Translations under genes and position numbers: made by a program
Shown: piece after piece, positions 11,051-23,546 of the stretch
Layout: every line of letters begins with the position of its first letter
Position numbering within the stretch: position 1 is the stretch's first letter
DNA from: Cryptomeria japonica
Lineage: Eukaryota > Streptophyta > Pinopsida > Cupressales > Cupressaceae
Assembly (NCBI RefSeq): GCF_030272615.1
Contig: NC_081415.1
Span: 372,351,009-372,415,008, forward strand
Length of the DNA stretch: 64,000 bases
Direction: 5' to 3'
Notes under the pieces: model-generated
The model's database searches: none
What the model saw: only the letters and a program-made list of their open reading frames with translations
What the model was told of the DNA's origin: nothing

Positions 11051-12844
11051 GGCACATTAAAAGCGAACAAAAAATTAAATATTTAAAAGGGACCGCCTAG
11101 GTAAATGACAAGGGGGGAACACTTTTATGATAAATGGAGCCATCACTTAAGTGAATAAAGTAACGCCAAATTAGAAGCAAAAAGGGTTTTTATCAGACAT
11201 TAAAGCGATTAAAACCTAAACCCTAAACCCCTTTGGACTTAATACAGTTTTGAAGCAACAAGGGCAATATCAGACTCAAAATTTTCAAAAACTTAGCCAA
11301 TTATGGACTGAGAACATCCATTTTTAAAAAAGTGATAACAGTACCCAATGGGTGTGGCTTGCAAGCAATTGCATCCATCCCCAAGGGATTAGTCTTGCCT
11401 CATCTCACCCCATTGGCACCCCAAGTAAGCCCAAGGCAAGGTTGAGTGGGAATCGTTGGGATGAATCATGAGTATAAATTTTATGCAACAACAAAAAAGT
11501 CTAGGTGTAATTTTTTTAATTTAACCTTCTATACATATATTTTCAATATTTTATTATTATTATCATTTCATATTATGTGCTATACAAAACCAAATCTAAC
11601 CTCATATTACCAACTTCATGGTGTATATGTGTAGGCTTGACATTCATACATTACTGCATCAAACAATTTTTCTATGTTACCAAGATTATATTTTCTCACT
11701 TATAATTTATTTTATTAATTCAATTTTTTTCTACACTTTGTACTTTTAACTTAACACCAACCATACACCTAATGATATAAGTCCCACTAACTTCTTGTTT
11801 TAATGTGTAGGAATAAAAAAAATGAAGAAGCAAAAAACTCTTCCCAAGCTCATTTTATGCAAGAAAAGAGAATCATCAACTACAAAAATATTCACAATTG
11901 AAAATGTTACAAATCTTTCGTTCAATTAACTATAAAAAAATATGTAAAACAAAGATATTTCAAAAGTTTCAATAAATATTGTATGTATCTCAAAGTTGTA
12001 TGACAAAATAACTCTAAATGGTGGTATAGTTGGTTAAAGGCTTTTTGTTTATCCCATTTAGATCCCAAAATCAATTATTACCATCTCAATTAATATGGTG
12101 GTATGGTGGTTGGCTTATTCAGACCTGATCCATTACCTAGAAAGGTTATAAAGAACTACTGAATCGTTTCAATTACCCATAAAAAATTTACTACAAAATT
12201 ATATACAATAAAGAATACATCTTTAACATGTTAATTTATATATCTTACACCTCCTTTTGATATAAATACTAATTAATTAAAAAAAAATATCGAATTGTAA
12301 TTCATTTACGACAATAAATGATTATCTATTCAACTAGTTATCCTCCCAATAAAGCGCACAATCGTTTCAACAGAGAAAAATGATTGTTCCATAAATTGAA
12401 GAGAATTCCCCAAGGAATATCTTAATCACCGCATTTGTACGTAAATTAATTATTTATCTTGTCAATTCGTCGGACGTCCTTCCTCTACCACGATGTATAT
12501 ATTTATTTTTTTGTGTGAGAGAAAAGTGCGCGAATCTTTGAAAGTTACGAGCGCTGTCGGGCACTAGAAACAATTCATACCCAATTTCATTCGCTACCTA
12601 TTACTTTTCATAAAGCAGATAGAAGGACAATCTTTGCTTTGCCTCCCCACTCCCCACCCATGGCCGCCTCAATAATTTTATTATTACCCCTTTTCTTTTA
12701 TTTTCTTCGCTTCCAAACCCAACTGCCTCAGATGGACCGTTAAAACCCAGCCAGCTCAGAACCCAATTCAAAACTTTAATGTGTATGATGTTTAAGCTTG
12801 CTCTCCTTCTAACAATAAATGATGAAATAATGCATGTTCGAACT
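11051..12844. other. AT-rich intergenic DNA without a supported gene
   Basis: I find no coding frame with recognisable domains. The stretch includes a short AAACCCTAAACCC motif near 11213, long A/T runs, and a weak tRNA-like box near 12018 that I rejected. An 86-codon minus-strand frame at 12601-12861 has no supporting feature. Confidence 0.5.
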
Positions 12845-13230
12845 ATCAATCTCCTGTCCAATCAAAGGATTTATTCGGTGCTCATGGTTTGATTCAATGA
12901 ATCAAATCTTGTATCTATGACTGAGTATAGATAATACAATCAATGTTCGCCAGTTCTTTTATACACAATCATTTTCCCATTCAATCAAGAGCTTATTTGG
13001 GTACATTCATTATCACTTTCCTATCCAATCAAGAGCTTATTGAGGTAGTCATAGTTGATTCAATGAATCAAGTCTGATCATAACTTTGCGACTTAATTAG
13101 ATAATAAAATAAAATGTTAAACATTTCTTTTAGTTCTTTTGTGCCTCACCACTCTACTATCAAATTAAGAGCTTACTTGGGTGCTTATGGTTGATTCAAT
13201 AGACCAAGTTTATCATATTCACAACTTAAT
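12845..13230. repeat. Diverged repeat built on CCAATCAAGAGCTTATT
   Basis: Four copies of a motif resembling CCAATCAAGAGCTTATTTGG, mostly followed by GGTGCTCATGGTTGATTCAA, occur near 12857, 12980, 13022 and 13158. Spacing is irregular (about 45-135 bp) and copies are substantially diverged. No coding potential is visible. Confidence 0.6.
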
Positions 13231-13478
13231 ACAAATGATAATTAAAATTAGACGAATTTTTTAATTCTTTAATATGTATATATTGTGTATATTAAATCTA
13301 TTTATTAATCAATGTGGCAGTCTCTATTTTAATTGTTTGCTAATTAGATTGTGGACTCCATATAGCTTGTAAATTTGTCCCTTTCTAATTTAAAAATTCA
13401 AAAACCAGATCTGGCTTGCCTAGTGTAAATTTATATAACTATTTCTGATCTTTAAATGCACATTCAAATTAAAAAAGG

Positions 13479-13541
13479 TTACGAATGCCCATTTACAGTA
13501 TTACGAATGCCCATTTACAGTATTACGAATGCCCATTTACA
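13479..13541. repeat. Three tandem copies of a 22-bp unit
   Basis: The unit TTACGAATGCCCATTTACAGTA occurs at 13479-13500 and 13501-13522, with a third copy from 13523 diverging after TTTACA. The copies are nearly identical, indicating recent slippage or duplication in intergenic DNA. Confidence 0.95.
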
Positions 13542-14205
13542 TACCTTCAAGTTCCAAGACATTTAGAACAAGCATAGCAGAAGATAGAATATCAGATGAA
13601 CTTACAGAATAGTAAAATAATAATTATTAAGATGAATCAAAACCTTTCAGCATATAGATTTTTGGCCACAAATTCATCTCAAACCCACGAACATCAAATA
13701 AATTCGAAAATTTCATCTTTTAAATTTTCATTTTTCAATTATTAAACTAATTATCATCAACCTTTTTATTCAATTTTCAGAATACAAATATCAAATTACC
13801 ATTCTCAACTACATGTCACTTACCCATATTTAACATTATAGTCTGATTGTGCTTATTTTGTGCATTTATTAACCTTACTTCCCTTCCAATATTTGCAGAG
13901 AAGTTGTAGGAAGAATCAAGAATTCAAAGATTTCATTTAATTATGGCCGAATTTCCAACCAAACACTGTCCATTACCCTAGATATATGAGGGTTTGGAAA
14001 AAAATGCTGCATACAAAACTGGTAACAAAATCAGCAACTCTTCTGAATTCAAAGCTGCAGACAAGAGTATGTATGTATGTTGAATCAGTGCAATCTACAC
14101 TCACTTGGTGAAGAAATAGGTATGTTGTTCAATTTTAGCTGATCTTCTCTGCTCTTCTGGTCACCCAACAGAAGTACTCATTTTCTCTACAAGGAAAAAT
14201 TTCTT

Positions 14206-16729
14206 TCACCACAAAAATAAAGCATTATAAAGCATAACAGCAACGAAGAGAGATTGAACTTGTGGAAGAAGAAGCTGTGGACTGCTGTTAGCGGTGGAAT
14301 TGGAGAACGCTGGTGATGTGGTACCATTCGCAAAAGTTCCATTTGCAGTAGCTCTGTGGTCAAAGAAATTTGGGGACAATTGCAAAAACAAATTATTAGT
14401 TCAGGATTCCACTATTACAGAGAAACTCTTGAGTAACTGATACTCTAGCATTCCACTATCACAGAGAAACCCTCAGAAACTGATACTCATTTATACACAA
14501 ATTGCACAATCAATGTTTCTATATATAGACAAAAATTCTGGCCTGTACAGAAAAGATTGCTTACCTTCCTGGAAATATACAGGAATCATGACCTGCAGAA
14601 TATAAACAAGAAAAATATCAATGAGTTTTCCCAGCTTAGCAACTCTTTTGAAATCAAGGAGACCATAAGATTAGTTTTGAAACACTGCAGAGTGGTAAAA
14701 ACTAACATTGAAGACATCTACCACAATTCATTTTAATTGCAATATGATCGACCTTGTTGAAGTCTACCACAATTTATCTTAATTGCAATATGCAATATGA
14801 TCAACCTTGTTGAAGTCCTAGATTATTGTTTCTACCTTAGAGGAATTCAACATTAATTTTCATCAGGGCACTCATGAGTAGTGGTTCGAAAGAATCTCAG
14901 GATCACTAGACTTGTTAGACTTGATGGATAGTGTTTCACACGAACCTGTCTCTCATGAACATTATGGAGTATTGGAGGTGGGGATGGAGACTTAGTAATT
15001 GGTGAACCTAACCTCTGTTTCCTACTTCACATTGGGCTGGGACCATGGGTGGGTGGTTGAAGTTCGGAAGAATCTATCTCATGGCCATCTATGATCCATT
15101 TGACATTGCGTACAATATTTAATAGTTTAATGCATTGTAGAAACAATATCACTTGAAACTATACTTGTAAGTGTTAATTTTGATCTGGGTCATGAAGCAG
15201 ACCCGGGAAAACATACAATGTGTAGATGTGTGAGAAGATAAGTAGAAAAGAAATTGGAGAAAGAGAGATAAAGTTACTTGGATCCGTTGTAGTTACTGTA
15301 GCCATCCCTTTGAAGTCACAAGATCCAGATGCCATGCCCATTTTGTGGTAGTAGGCATCAAATGCATAAGAAGCATGCTCTTGAACGGTATCAGGTTCAT
15401 AGCAGAGTTGATCCTGGTTAATAGCGGTGCAATCAGCTTGGCCTGGACCACATGCCCAATCCAATGCAGCTTGGAGAAGCTTGGCGTCCACCCCATCCAT
15501 TGCTATGCAGTAGGTCTGATTTGTGGTGTCATTGGCAAGCACCACGCCTGAACCTGTTAAATGCATAGTATAAACTGGAGATAAATTCTCAGGATTGAAC
15601 AGTCCCCAGTTCTGCTCCGAGGTGGCACCAGGTTTCTCATCTTCATTGAGCAGTTCATAGATGTATGTGTTGATAGGGATGCCAGGATGCTTGGGAGTGC
15701 CAGTGTTGTTGAGGACATGGCGGACAAGATTGCTGTTATAAGAATTAGCGTTGTCAGTGGTAGCAGCGGGCTCATTAGGGTCCCCCTTGGAGGGCCATCC
15801 CGTCTCGCCCACCACCACAGGGATGTTAGTGAAGTTGAGGTCGGCCATTGCAAAGAAGGCAGAATCCACCATGGCATCAAAGACATTGGTGTAGTGAAGC
15901 ATGGTGTTTGAGTCCACCGCCTCCTTGTTAGGAGGCAGGGGCCGGAACAGGGCATAGTCCAATCCCACCACTCCATTCCCTTCCATGTACACATAATAGG
16001 GGTAAACATTCAGCATCAAGTAGGAATCTGTCCGCCTCAAGAAATCCAACATGGGTACCAACACCGATTTCCAGGTAGCATTGAAGAAGGCCTGAGAGGG
16101 CGGGAAGGAGTCAAGGATTATATCAGAGGCCAGGGGAGACGAGACCTTCACCTGCCCATCTAAATTAGCAGCCACCAGAGCAGAGTGAACAAACTTCATG
16201 GCCGACACCAAAACCAGGGCAGCATTGGGAAGAGTGCTCAGCACCTCACTGCCCACACAGATGCCTGTGATGTTGGTCTCTGGAACATAGGCTGCAACAT
16301 TTTTGTTCACCCAATTGGCTGCCGTAGAGTTTGACTGCCCTATGCCCAACAACTGGTTATTGGGCACTGTTACCACCACCTCTATGCCCGTTCTCGCTAG
16401 TGCTGTCAACATTCCTCGATCAGCATCATACAGCTTTACATGCTTTATCTGTTGTGTTTTCAGGAGAGCCACCACCTGTGTTGCCGATGGCATGTCTCTC
16501 ACCGCTGTCCCTATGTTAACACCCACAAATGCCCCTGCCATGCCCCAAACCCTATGTTACTCTCAAGGTCTAACCACTGAAATCTACTCAATATCTGAAA
16601 CACCACAAGAGTTACAAATCATAACATTCATACATACATACCTCCTAAGCTGCCAGCAACAGATGAGAAGACGATGAGCAGAACCAGCAACATTTCAGAG
16701 TATAAGCTGTGCATAGCCATGGTCACCAT
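14206..16729 (-). CDS. GPI-anchored glucan endo-1,3-beta-glucosidase (GH17 + X8), four exons
   Basis: Exons: 16729-16642, 16534-15278, 14592-14565 (28 nt) and 14353-14206, giving 1521 nt or about 506 residues in one frame. Exon 1 encodes a signal peptide (hydrophobic LLVLLIVFSSVAG). A second in-frame ATG at 16720 has a better ACCATGG context and may be the true start. Exon 2 encodes GH17: acid/base Glu about 126 in GICVGSEVL (Ser where Asn is usual) and nucleophile Glu about 273 in VVVGETGWPS, then the X8/CBM43 module about 371-447 with conserved Cys (TYCIA, DWACGPG, CYEPD, GSCDFKG). The mini-exon restores the usual TDPSH-SCIFPG ending. Exon 4 adds a Thr/Ser/Asn-rich linker and a hydrophobic C-terminus typical of a GPI signal. 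Members hydrolyse callose at the cell wall or plasmodesmata. It appears intact and is the only complete host gene here. Confidence 0.9.
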
Positions 16730-18116
16730 CACCGATCTTGCAAACCTCCTATTTTACAAAGATTTAGAGAACTATTTTTCACCCAGCTCTTTCATGATCT
16801 GTGCCCGAAATCCGATCTTATTGCCCCTGGAATGAGTCTCGGATGTAGATGCCTCCCATTGCTCGAGGTACTCCTATTTGTTGGCTGATTGCCGACGATC
16901 ACGTGCTTTCTTGTCATACACTCTCTCCTCTCTCTTCTGTCCACTTAGCCTGAAGCCTCTGATATAACCGTTTGACGGCGCTTACTGCAACAGCCAGTTT
17001 TAAACGGTGAGAAACCCGGTGAACGAGGCACAGAAACCCGTTTCCATTACCCATTTTACCAACGGTCATATTGTCTGTGGGGGGATTTTTCCAATGATAG
17101 ATGACAGCTAATGTGTAAGATTTCTTCACACGGATTAAAACAACGCCGTAGAATTGACTGTGGGTGTGGGCCCACCGTACCTTAATTTGCCTCTTTCTGA
17201 CAAGAACAAGGCCCCGAGAGGTATATATGTGTCTATCTGAAATTTGGATGTCTTTATCCCTTGTCTGTATCTCTATCTTCACATATCCCAACATATTTTT
17301 TTAACTAGAACTTGCCTCGTTGCAGCTTAATTTATTATCTTTTTCGACCAGAACAATAGTGGGGAAGTGTATTTTGAAAAAAAATTATAGAAACAATTAT
17401 ATTAAATAGATATTTGCATCTGTCTTTATGCATTAGATTATAATAATATGAGATCTGTTTTTTATGTAGTGGATTAAAATAATATAAGAAAGAATACATC
17501 TAAATTAGAAGTCGTCTTTGTCTAAACAATGATGTGTAAAGAGATCTTGTGTGCTAAAGTCACCTAGAATTATATTTGGCTTACCATCCAAAGAATTCTA
17601 CTAATTTCATGGACACGGTTAATTTTTAGGATAAGATAATTTGGAGCCTCAATTATAGGTCCTTCCTAATGACCCGCAAATTGGAAACAAATTGCACAAT
17701 TAATAAACATGTTAGATTAATCAGTTAGCCTTTAATTAATCAATCTATTAGAGTAAACTAACCCTAAGCAAGATATATTTGAATGACATGATTAGTTATG
17801 TGGATTATGTCATACGTCATTTTGGTTAGAAGATGCCTCGTAGTGGACTACTCACAGACGTTACAAGATCCTAGGGTAATAGACACAGGCAAACCTAGCT
17901 TGAGGGCACCTAAGAGAGTTTGGATCTCGGTAGATGTTTTTTTTAATCATATACCACCATCTTCACCAATCATGTTTAGCCAATTAAGCTACAAACCCTT
18001 TGGCATGTATTCTAAATTTTGAATGTCTTTATCTCTATATTCGCATATCTTAACATATTTTAACTAGAACTTGCACCTCCTTGAAGTGTAATAGTTAAAC
18101 ATATACACACATACAT
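16730..18116. other. Upstream region of the glucanase gene and AT-rich spacer
   Basis: The first few hundred bases upstream of the glucanase start should hold its promoter. A TATA-like run on the minus strand (ACATATATACC) lies at about 17231-17221, roughly 490 bp from the ATG, but nothing closer is convincing, so I do not assign it. The remainder is AT-rich with no supported coding region. Confidence 0.35.
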
Positions 18117-18117
18117 T

Positions 18118-18169
<52 letters not shown>

Positions 18170-18176
18170 TGTGTGT
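18117..18176. repeat. (GT)n / (GA)n compound microsatellite
   Basis: An uninterrupted series of GT dinucleotides, broken once by TTT, passes into a GA run and back to GT. It is simple sequence with no coding meaning; short frames across it are artefacts. Confidence 0.97.
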
Positions 18177-18342
18177 GAGTGAAAATATGTTAAGAGAATG
18201 CAATTTTATTTGTGCATAGAAGAAAAGAATGGACAAGAAGGCAAGAGGCAAAAAAATAAGGTTAAATTTACACAAAATTGAGTCACTTATCAAAATATAC
18301 ATGTTCTAGAACATTTCCCTAAAATAAACACAAAGCTAAGTG

Positions 18343-18395
18343 AAAATTGTATGTATATGTGTGTATGCATATACATATACATACATACATACATA

Positions 18396-18428
<33 letters not shown>

Positions 18429-18437
18429 GTGTGTGTG
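18343..18437. repeat. (TATG)n / (ATAC)n microsatellite
   Basis: Alternating ATGTAT, ATACAT and GTGTAT tetranucleotide-like units make a partly self-complementary simple repeat next to the probable left boundary of the split Tat-like LTR. Confidence 0.93.
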
Positions 18438-18454
18438 AAAAATGGATAAGTATC

Positions 18455-19743
18455 TGCAAGTTGTAAGACACAACACTTCAATTAATTCATTGCATGCATG
18501 GTTAGACAAATATAATCATGAATATGAAAACCATAACAAATCGACCTATTGCCTTCTAACAGATGCGAGTATAGACTTGCTCTCAGATTTGTCTAAGCAA
18601 TACCAATGACTAGACTACACCAAGACGGAGGATTTAATCTATATGAGCACGAGATTAAGCTAAATGTATGCAAGATAAGCTAGATATGCAAGATTAAGCT
18701 AGATGAATGAATATTAAACTAGATAGATGCACAATAAGCTATATGAATTCAAGCAATCATCATTAAATTAAATATGCAAAAAGCTAAACTAAGATGCAAT
18801 AATCTCAAAGCATAATATTTTCAATGACTCCAAAGCAAAAACTGCATAATAACAATAAATCTCCAAGGTCTTTTCAATGAGAGATGAACGCTGAATTTAT
18901 AGAGACTCAAAAGAGAGACCAATGGTCAAGATCGATTAACAATGAGCGGTTGAGATTCCTCAATAAAAAGCACATTTCAGGATAATTGAAATAATTGAGA
19001 GATCAGATTCAGTTAATCTTGAAATAGATTCTAATTATAGCTTGATTGAATGCATTCAGATTATAAATCTGAGTTTGCATTGGAGATAAATTTAGTCGAT
19101 CCCATGCACTTTTCTTTAATTTGCTCAAGATTTTTATTTAGAAAAAGCCTTTTAAATGCAACTGAACCTCTTTTCTCAAAAAGTTTTGAGTTTTAATTTT
19201 AAAGAAAATGATTAATTCAATTTAATTGTTTTTTTGATTTCTCAAGTTAACTCAATTTTAGAAAAAGAAATATCTAAGTTTGATTTCTTCTCTCAATTTA
19301 ATTCTTTTGTTTTGTTTTCAATTTAACTTTTTCTTTTGCAGATTAATTCCTCTTTTTGTGATTAATATCTTTTTGTGATTAATATCTTTTTATAAATTAA
19401 TTCCTCTTTTTTTTTTTAAATTAATTCCTTTTTTAATGATTAATCTCTTTTTGTGAATTAATTCCTTTTTTTCTTTAAATTAATTCCTTTTTATTCTTAA
19501 ATGGCAAATTTATTTATTAATTAAATATGCTAGAATATTTAATTAAATAGATAGGATAATTGATTAAAATGATTTACTTGGAATGATTTAATTAATTAAA
19601 AAAATATTTAATTAACATAGAGTGATTAACTTGTCATCTAACATTAATGATTTAAGAATTAATTAATTAGGTGCTCAAGGTTGATTTAATTGTCTTTGGT
19701 TAGGGCCTCGGTGATGTTGTCGAGATTAGGGGCCCATGGTTTA
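18455..19743 (-). repeat. Left part of the 3' LTR of a minus-strand Tat-like element (Tat-2), split by the LARD
   Basis: The right-hand remnant at 61998-62021 ends in an LTR terminus followed by a polypurine tract, so the sequence left of the LARD must continue that LTR. On the minus strand a TATA-like CTATAAATT lies near 18902, followed by a plausible R/U5 stretch. The outer end is tentatively set at 18455, where the minus strand reads ...CTTACAACTTGCA. The other end of the element is outside the window, so the boundary cannot be confirmed by a TSD. Internally the stretch has T-rich repeats of GATTAATATCTTTTTGTG type (about 19350-19500). Confidence 0.5.
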
Positions 19744-20445
19744 TGTTGGACCCTTAATTTTTAAGGTTCCAGATTCATACTAGGAAGCAAATCTCTCTCT
19801 GCAATTATTTAGATCAAGTATGTATTCCACTCCGAGTTCCCTGCAACCTACTTTGATGCATGAACAAGGTAGTCGATTTCCAGGTATGTATATGGTTGCA
19901 AAGGCGAAATCATTCCAGGATGACAACATTGGTCGGGAGCTCTTTTTGGAGTTTATTATCTTTTGGCCTAATTGATTTCAAAGGCAGTTTTCAAATGTTT
20001 ACGCCGGTGAAATTTTCAGAAATGAAAAGTTGTCAACTTTGGTGATCAAAATATTTGCACTCAGTAATGATCTCAAGAAACCGATTGGTGAAAGGTTTGT
20101 TAGCATATTGGATTATGACCCTGAGCGATTTTGCAAGGATTGAAGAAGTTCTGATATGCTTTTTAATTGTTTCCTGACTGATCTTGACATAAAAATGCGT
20201 CGGAATTTTTTTTTGAATTTGAACGATCGGAGGACAACCCACCTAATATTTTTAGGTCCATCACTTCCAATTTAATTTTCATAGAGATCAAAGGTCATTT
20301 GATGTATTAATTTAAAATTTATATTGTCCACGACTAGCTCCGACAGGCCAATTTACAAAGCAAGTACCAAAATTTGGCGAGCTAATTGAAATTTGAAATA
20401 AAACCCATGTTTTATTTAAATTATTATAACTTTTGGCCAAGTTTT

Positions 20446-21988
20446 TGTTGGCAATATAGCATTATAACAGACAATGAAAGATTGTTGACATTTCAATAAG
20501 GATATTGAGAAGGATGTTGATAATTATGGATATAACTGATTAAGGATGTTTACTGTCTTGATATTATTATTTTGTCATTGATGTCAAGAAATTGATTTTC
20601 TAACTTAGTATGATGTTGCCATATCTTGAGAAGTATGATTTGAAGAATTTATAAAGATGTCGGTAAAAGACACAGGAAAGATTATGATGAATAAGGGGAT
20701 GAGTAAGGTATTCAATGGGCAACTATTACCAAGTCAGACAATGATGAGATCATGATGTTTAGATTGTTTTAACATCATCTATATATTGTAAGTTGTAAGG
20801 TTAATACTATATTATGTTACCAAGCAAAGAACCTAGTCGGTAAATCCTAAGGATCCTAGTCGATAAACCCTAAGGTTATCGCTATCGGTTAATGAAGGTG
20901 GAATGTCTACCGAGTGAAGTTTAGTATTTACCGAGTTGTAACTGAGCTATAATAGAATGCATTAAATGGTTACATGTGTTATTTAATGAAGGAAGCTGAT
21001 GAGCTGGAACTTATTAAATGATTGGTATGTCGTGCATGAAGTTTGTTAAGAATCTAAGGCAATGGAAAGTCAGTATGAAGATCTACAGTTCAGATTGAAC
21101 TGCAATACCCTGGCACAAGTTCCAAGAAATATATGCAAGTTCCAAGGCGGGGTAAAACGTTTTCAAATCGAAAGATGCATTGAACCTGGACAAGATTGAA
21201 GATTTGATGGCTATGATTGATCATGGGAAATGTGATCAAGGAGATTAAGCGGTTAGCTAATTGTTTATAAATAGGGAACTGTTGATAAACAATGTATGCG
21301 GGCAAGTGTATGCACAGGGATGCTACATAGTGATTACCAAGCACAGAAGCCTGAAGACCTGTTTGAATAACAGAGTATAGAAGCCCAGCAGATGGACAAG
21401 ATTAGTTCTATGTCTAGATTGTATTGAACAAATAAGAATCCACTTTAGCATTTTAGATGTGAAGTTGCAGATAGATTTTTATTACTGTTATTTTGTGAAA
21501 GTGACAAAAAATCTCTTAACCAAGTGGACTTAACAGTCTTATTTGTAAAACCCTCTAGCAAGGTGACATTCCGATTGAGTGTTTGAAATCCTTTAACAAG
21601 GTCACTTCTAACAAGGTGAAGATCCTAATAGATCTGAGGGAAATCCCTTAACCGGGTCACATCTAGCAATGTGTTTGTAATCTTTAACAGGATTTGCTTT
21701 TAACCGAGCATACTCTAGAAGAGTATATTTCTTAGTGGGTCCGAAATCCCATAGTGGTTTTTCCCTATTTAGGTTTCCACGTTAAATCTGGTGTTATGAG
21801 GTTTATGATGTTTATATGCTTTTGAGTTTGCATGTTTAACAGTTTTGGATATATTACTGAAATATATGTTACCGAGGTTGAATCTGATGTTTTTATGGAA
21901 GATTAAGTTTGTATGATTCACCCCCCCCCCCCCCCTCTCATCTTGTTGGCTATTGGATCTATACTTACATTTAGTATCAGAACTATCA
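20446..21988 (+). repeat. Copia-2 5' LTR
   Basis: It carries a strong TATA-like TTTATAAATAGGG at about 21264-21276 and a run of 15 C (21921-21935) followed by TCTCA in the presumed R/U5. The corresponding run in the 3' LTR has 10 C. The 3' boundary is set by the adjacent primer site. Confidence 0.94.
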
Positions 21989-22002
21989 ATTGGTATCAGA
22001 AC
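21989..22002 (+). other. Copia-2 primer binding site
   Basis: ATTGGTATCAGAAC follows the LTR end directly. It matches the initiator tRNA-Met type site of copia-1 except for one G-to-A change. Confidence 0.92.
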
Positions 22003-23546
22003 TTTGGACTCCGGAAGAAAAGTTTAAAGGCACTTGAGTTAAAGATCCAAAGATGTATAAGAGGGATGCACCGAAGCCGAACAAGTCAAGTTTATCTACA
22101 TGGCAGAAAAGGATGAAGTTGCATCTATCAGGAGTTGGAGAATATGTTGTATACTATCTGGAGAATGATTTTGTTACACTGAGCACCTATCCATTGACTA
22201 TGGAAGAGATAAAGGCAAAGCAAGAACATATTCAAGCAATGATTGAAATAACATCTACATTGACCGACTCAGAGTTTAATGACCTAGAAGGTTGTAATGA
22301 TGCAAAGGCAATGTGGGATAAGCTCATATCAGTGTATGGAGGATATGAACATGTTCAAAGAGCAAAAGTAGATAGTCTAAGAGGACAACTTGAATCTATG
22401 AGGATGAATGAAGGTGAGAACATAACTCAGTACAGTACAAGACTAAAGGAGATTGTCAATCAAATCAAAGGAGCAGGTGGAACTATTGAAGAAAAGGATA
22501 TAACAAGTAAGTTGTTAAGAACCCTTCTACCAGCTTATGCAATCCGAGTTTATGCAATCAATGAATTAAGGTCTGTACCTAATATGCCAGTTTCTTTAGA
22601 TGCTACTATTAGTAAGCTACATGCATTTGAATTAAGTAACTTTGATAACAGTGGATATTCGGTAAATAAGTTGAATCTGCATTTAGTTCTTTTCATCTTG
22701 ATGAATCTAATAATTTCAATGAAAGAAAGTATAAGTACTCTAAAGGAGATCATAGTGGAGCAAGTGAAAGATTTCGCAAGAACATGGAAGAAGTACACAA
22801 ACTGTATGAGGAAATCAGAAAGCAAGAAGAGTTTGAAGCACTATTAGCCAGAAGTTTACCGAGAGGCAAATGTAAGTATAAAGGAAAGCTACCTTTGAAA
22901 TGTTTCAATTGTGATAAGATAGGACATATAGCTTCTAACTGTCCTGACAAAGATTCTACTGAAAAGAGAGATTACCGAGATGACAGACATAAAGATAATC
23001 ATTACAGAGGACACCGAGACTTTAGAAGAAGAGATAGAAAGACATGCTTAATAGCTGATGAGGAATCTAATGATGATAAATTAGATGAAACTGATACAGA
23101 GGAAGTAGTTTATGTGGCTATCAAAAATGGATCAAATGAAGAAAGGTATGAAGAAAAAGTCCTAATATCACACATAAACACTAATGATTCTTGGATCATA
23201 GATAGTGGATGCTCACATCATATGATAGGAGATAAACACAAGTTTGTTATATTAGAAGATTATGATGGAGGCTATGTTAGATTTGGTAATGATGCACCAT
23301 GTCCGGTGAAAGGTAAAGGATCTATAACACTTCTTGATAATGCTAGATGCAATGATGTTTATTGGGTTGAAGGTTTGAAATACAATTTGTTGAGTGTAGC
23401 ACAGCTAAACAACACAGGTTACCAAATAGAATTTCAGAAAGGAATTGTCAAAGTTCATGACAAGAATGGAAAGTTAGCTGCTACTGGGACACAAACAAAA
23501 GGTAACACATTTCACCTTGACTCAACTTGTAACAAGTGTTTGTATG

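Noticed and set aside
10579-11100. Open frames of 69-88 codons
   Set aside because: They lie wholly inside the degenerate CpG-rich repeat and do not share sequence between units as protein.
12016-12070. tRNA-Val-like start (GGTGGTATAGTTGGTTA)
   Set aside because: The A-box resemblance is not followed by a B box or a foldable cloverleaf; probably chance or a very old SINE remnant.
12601-12861. 86-codon minus-strand open frame
   Set aside because: No domain, no conserved motif, no promoter or splice context; low-complexity intergenic DNA.
18060-18481. Minus-strand frames rich in Tyr-Thr and His-Thr
   Set aside because: Translations of GT and TATG microsatellites.
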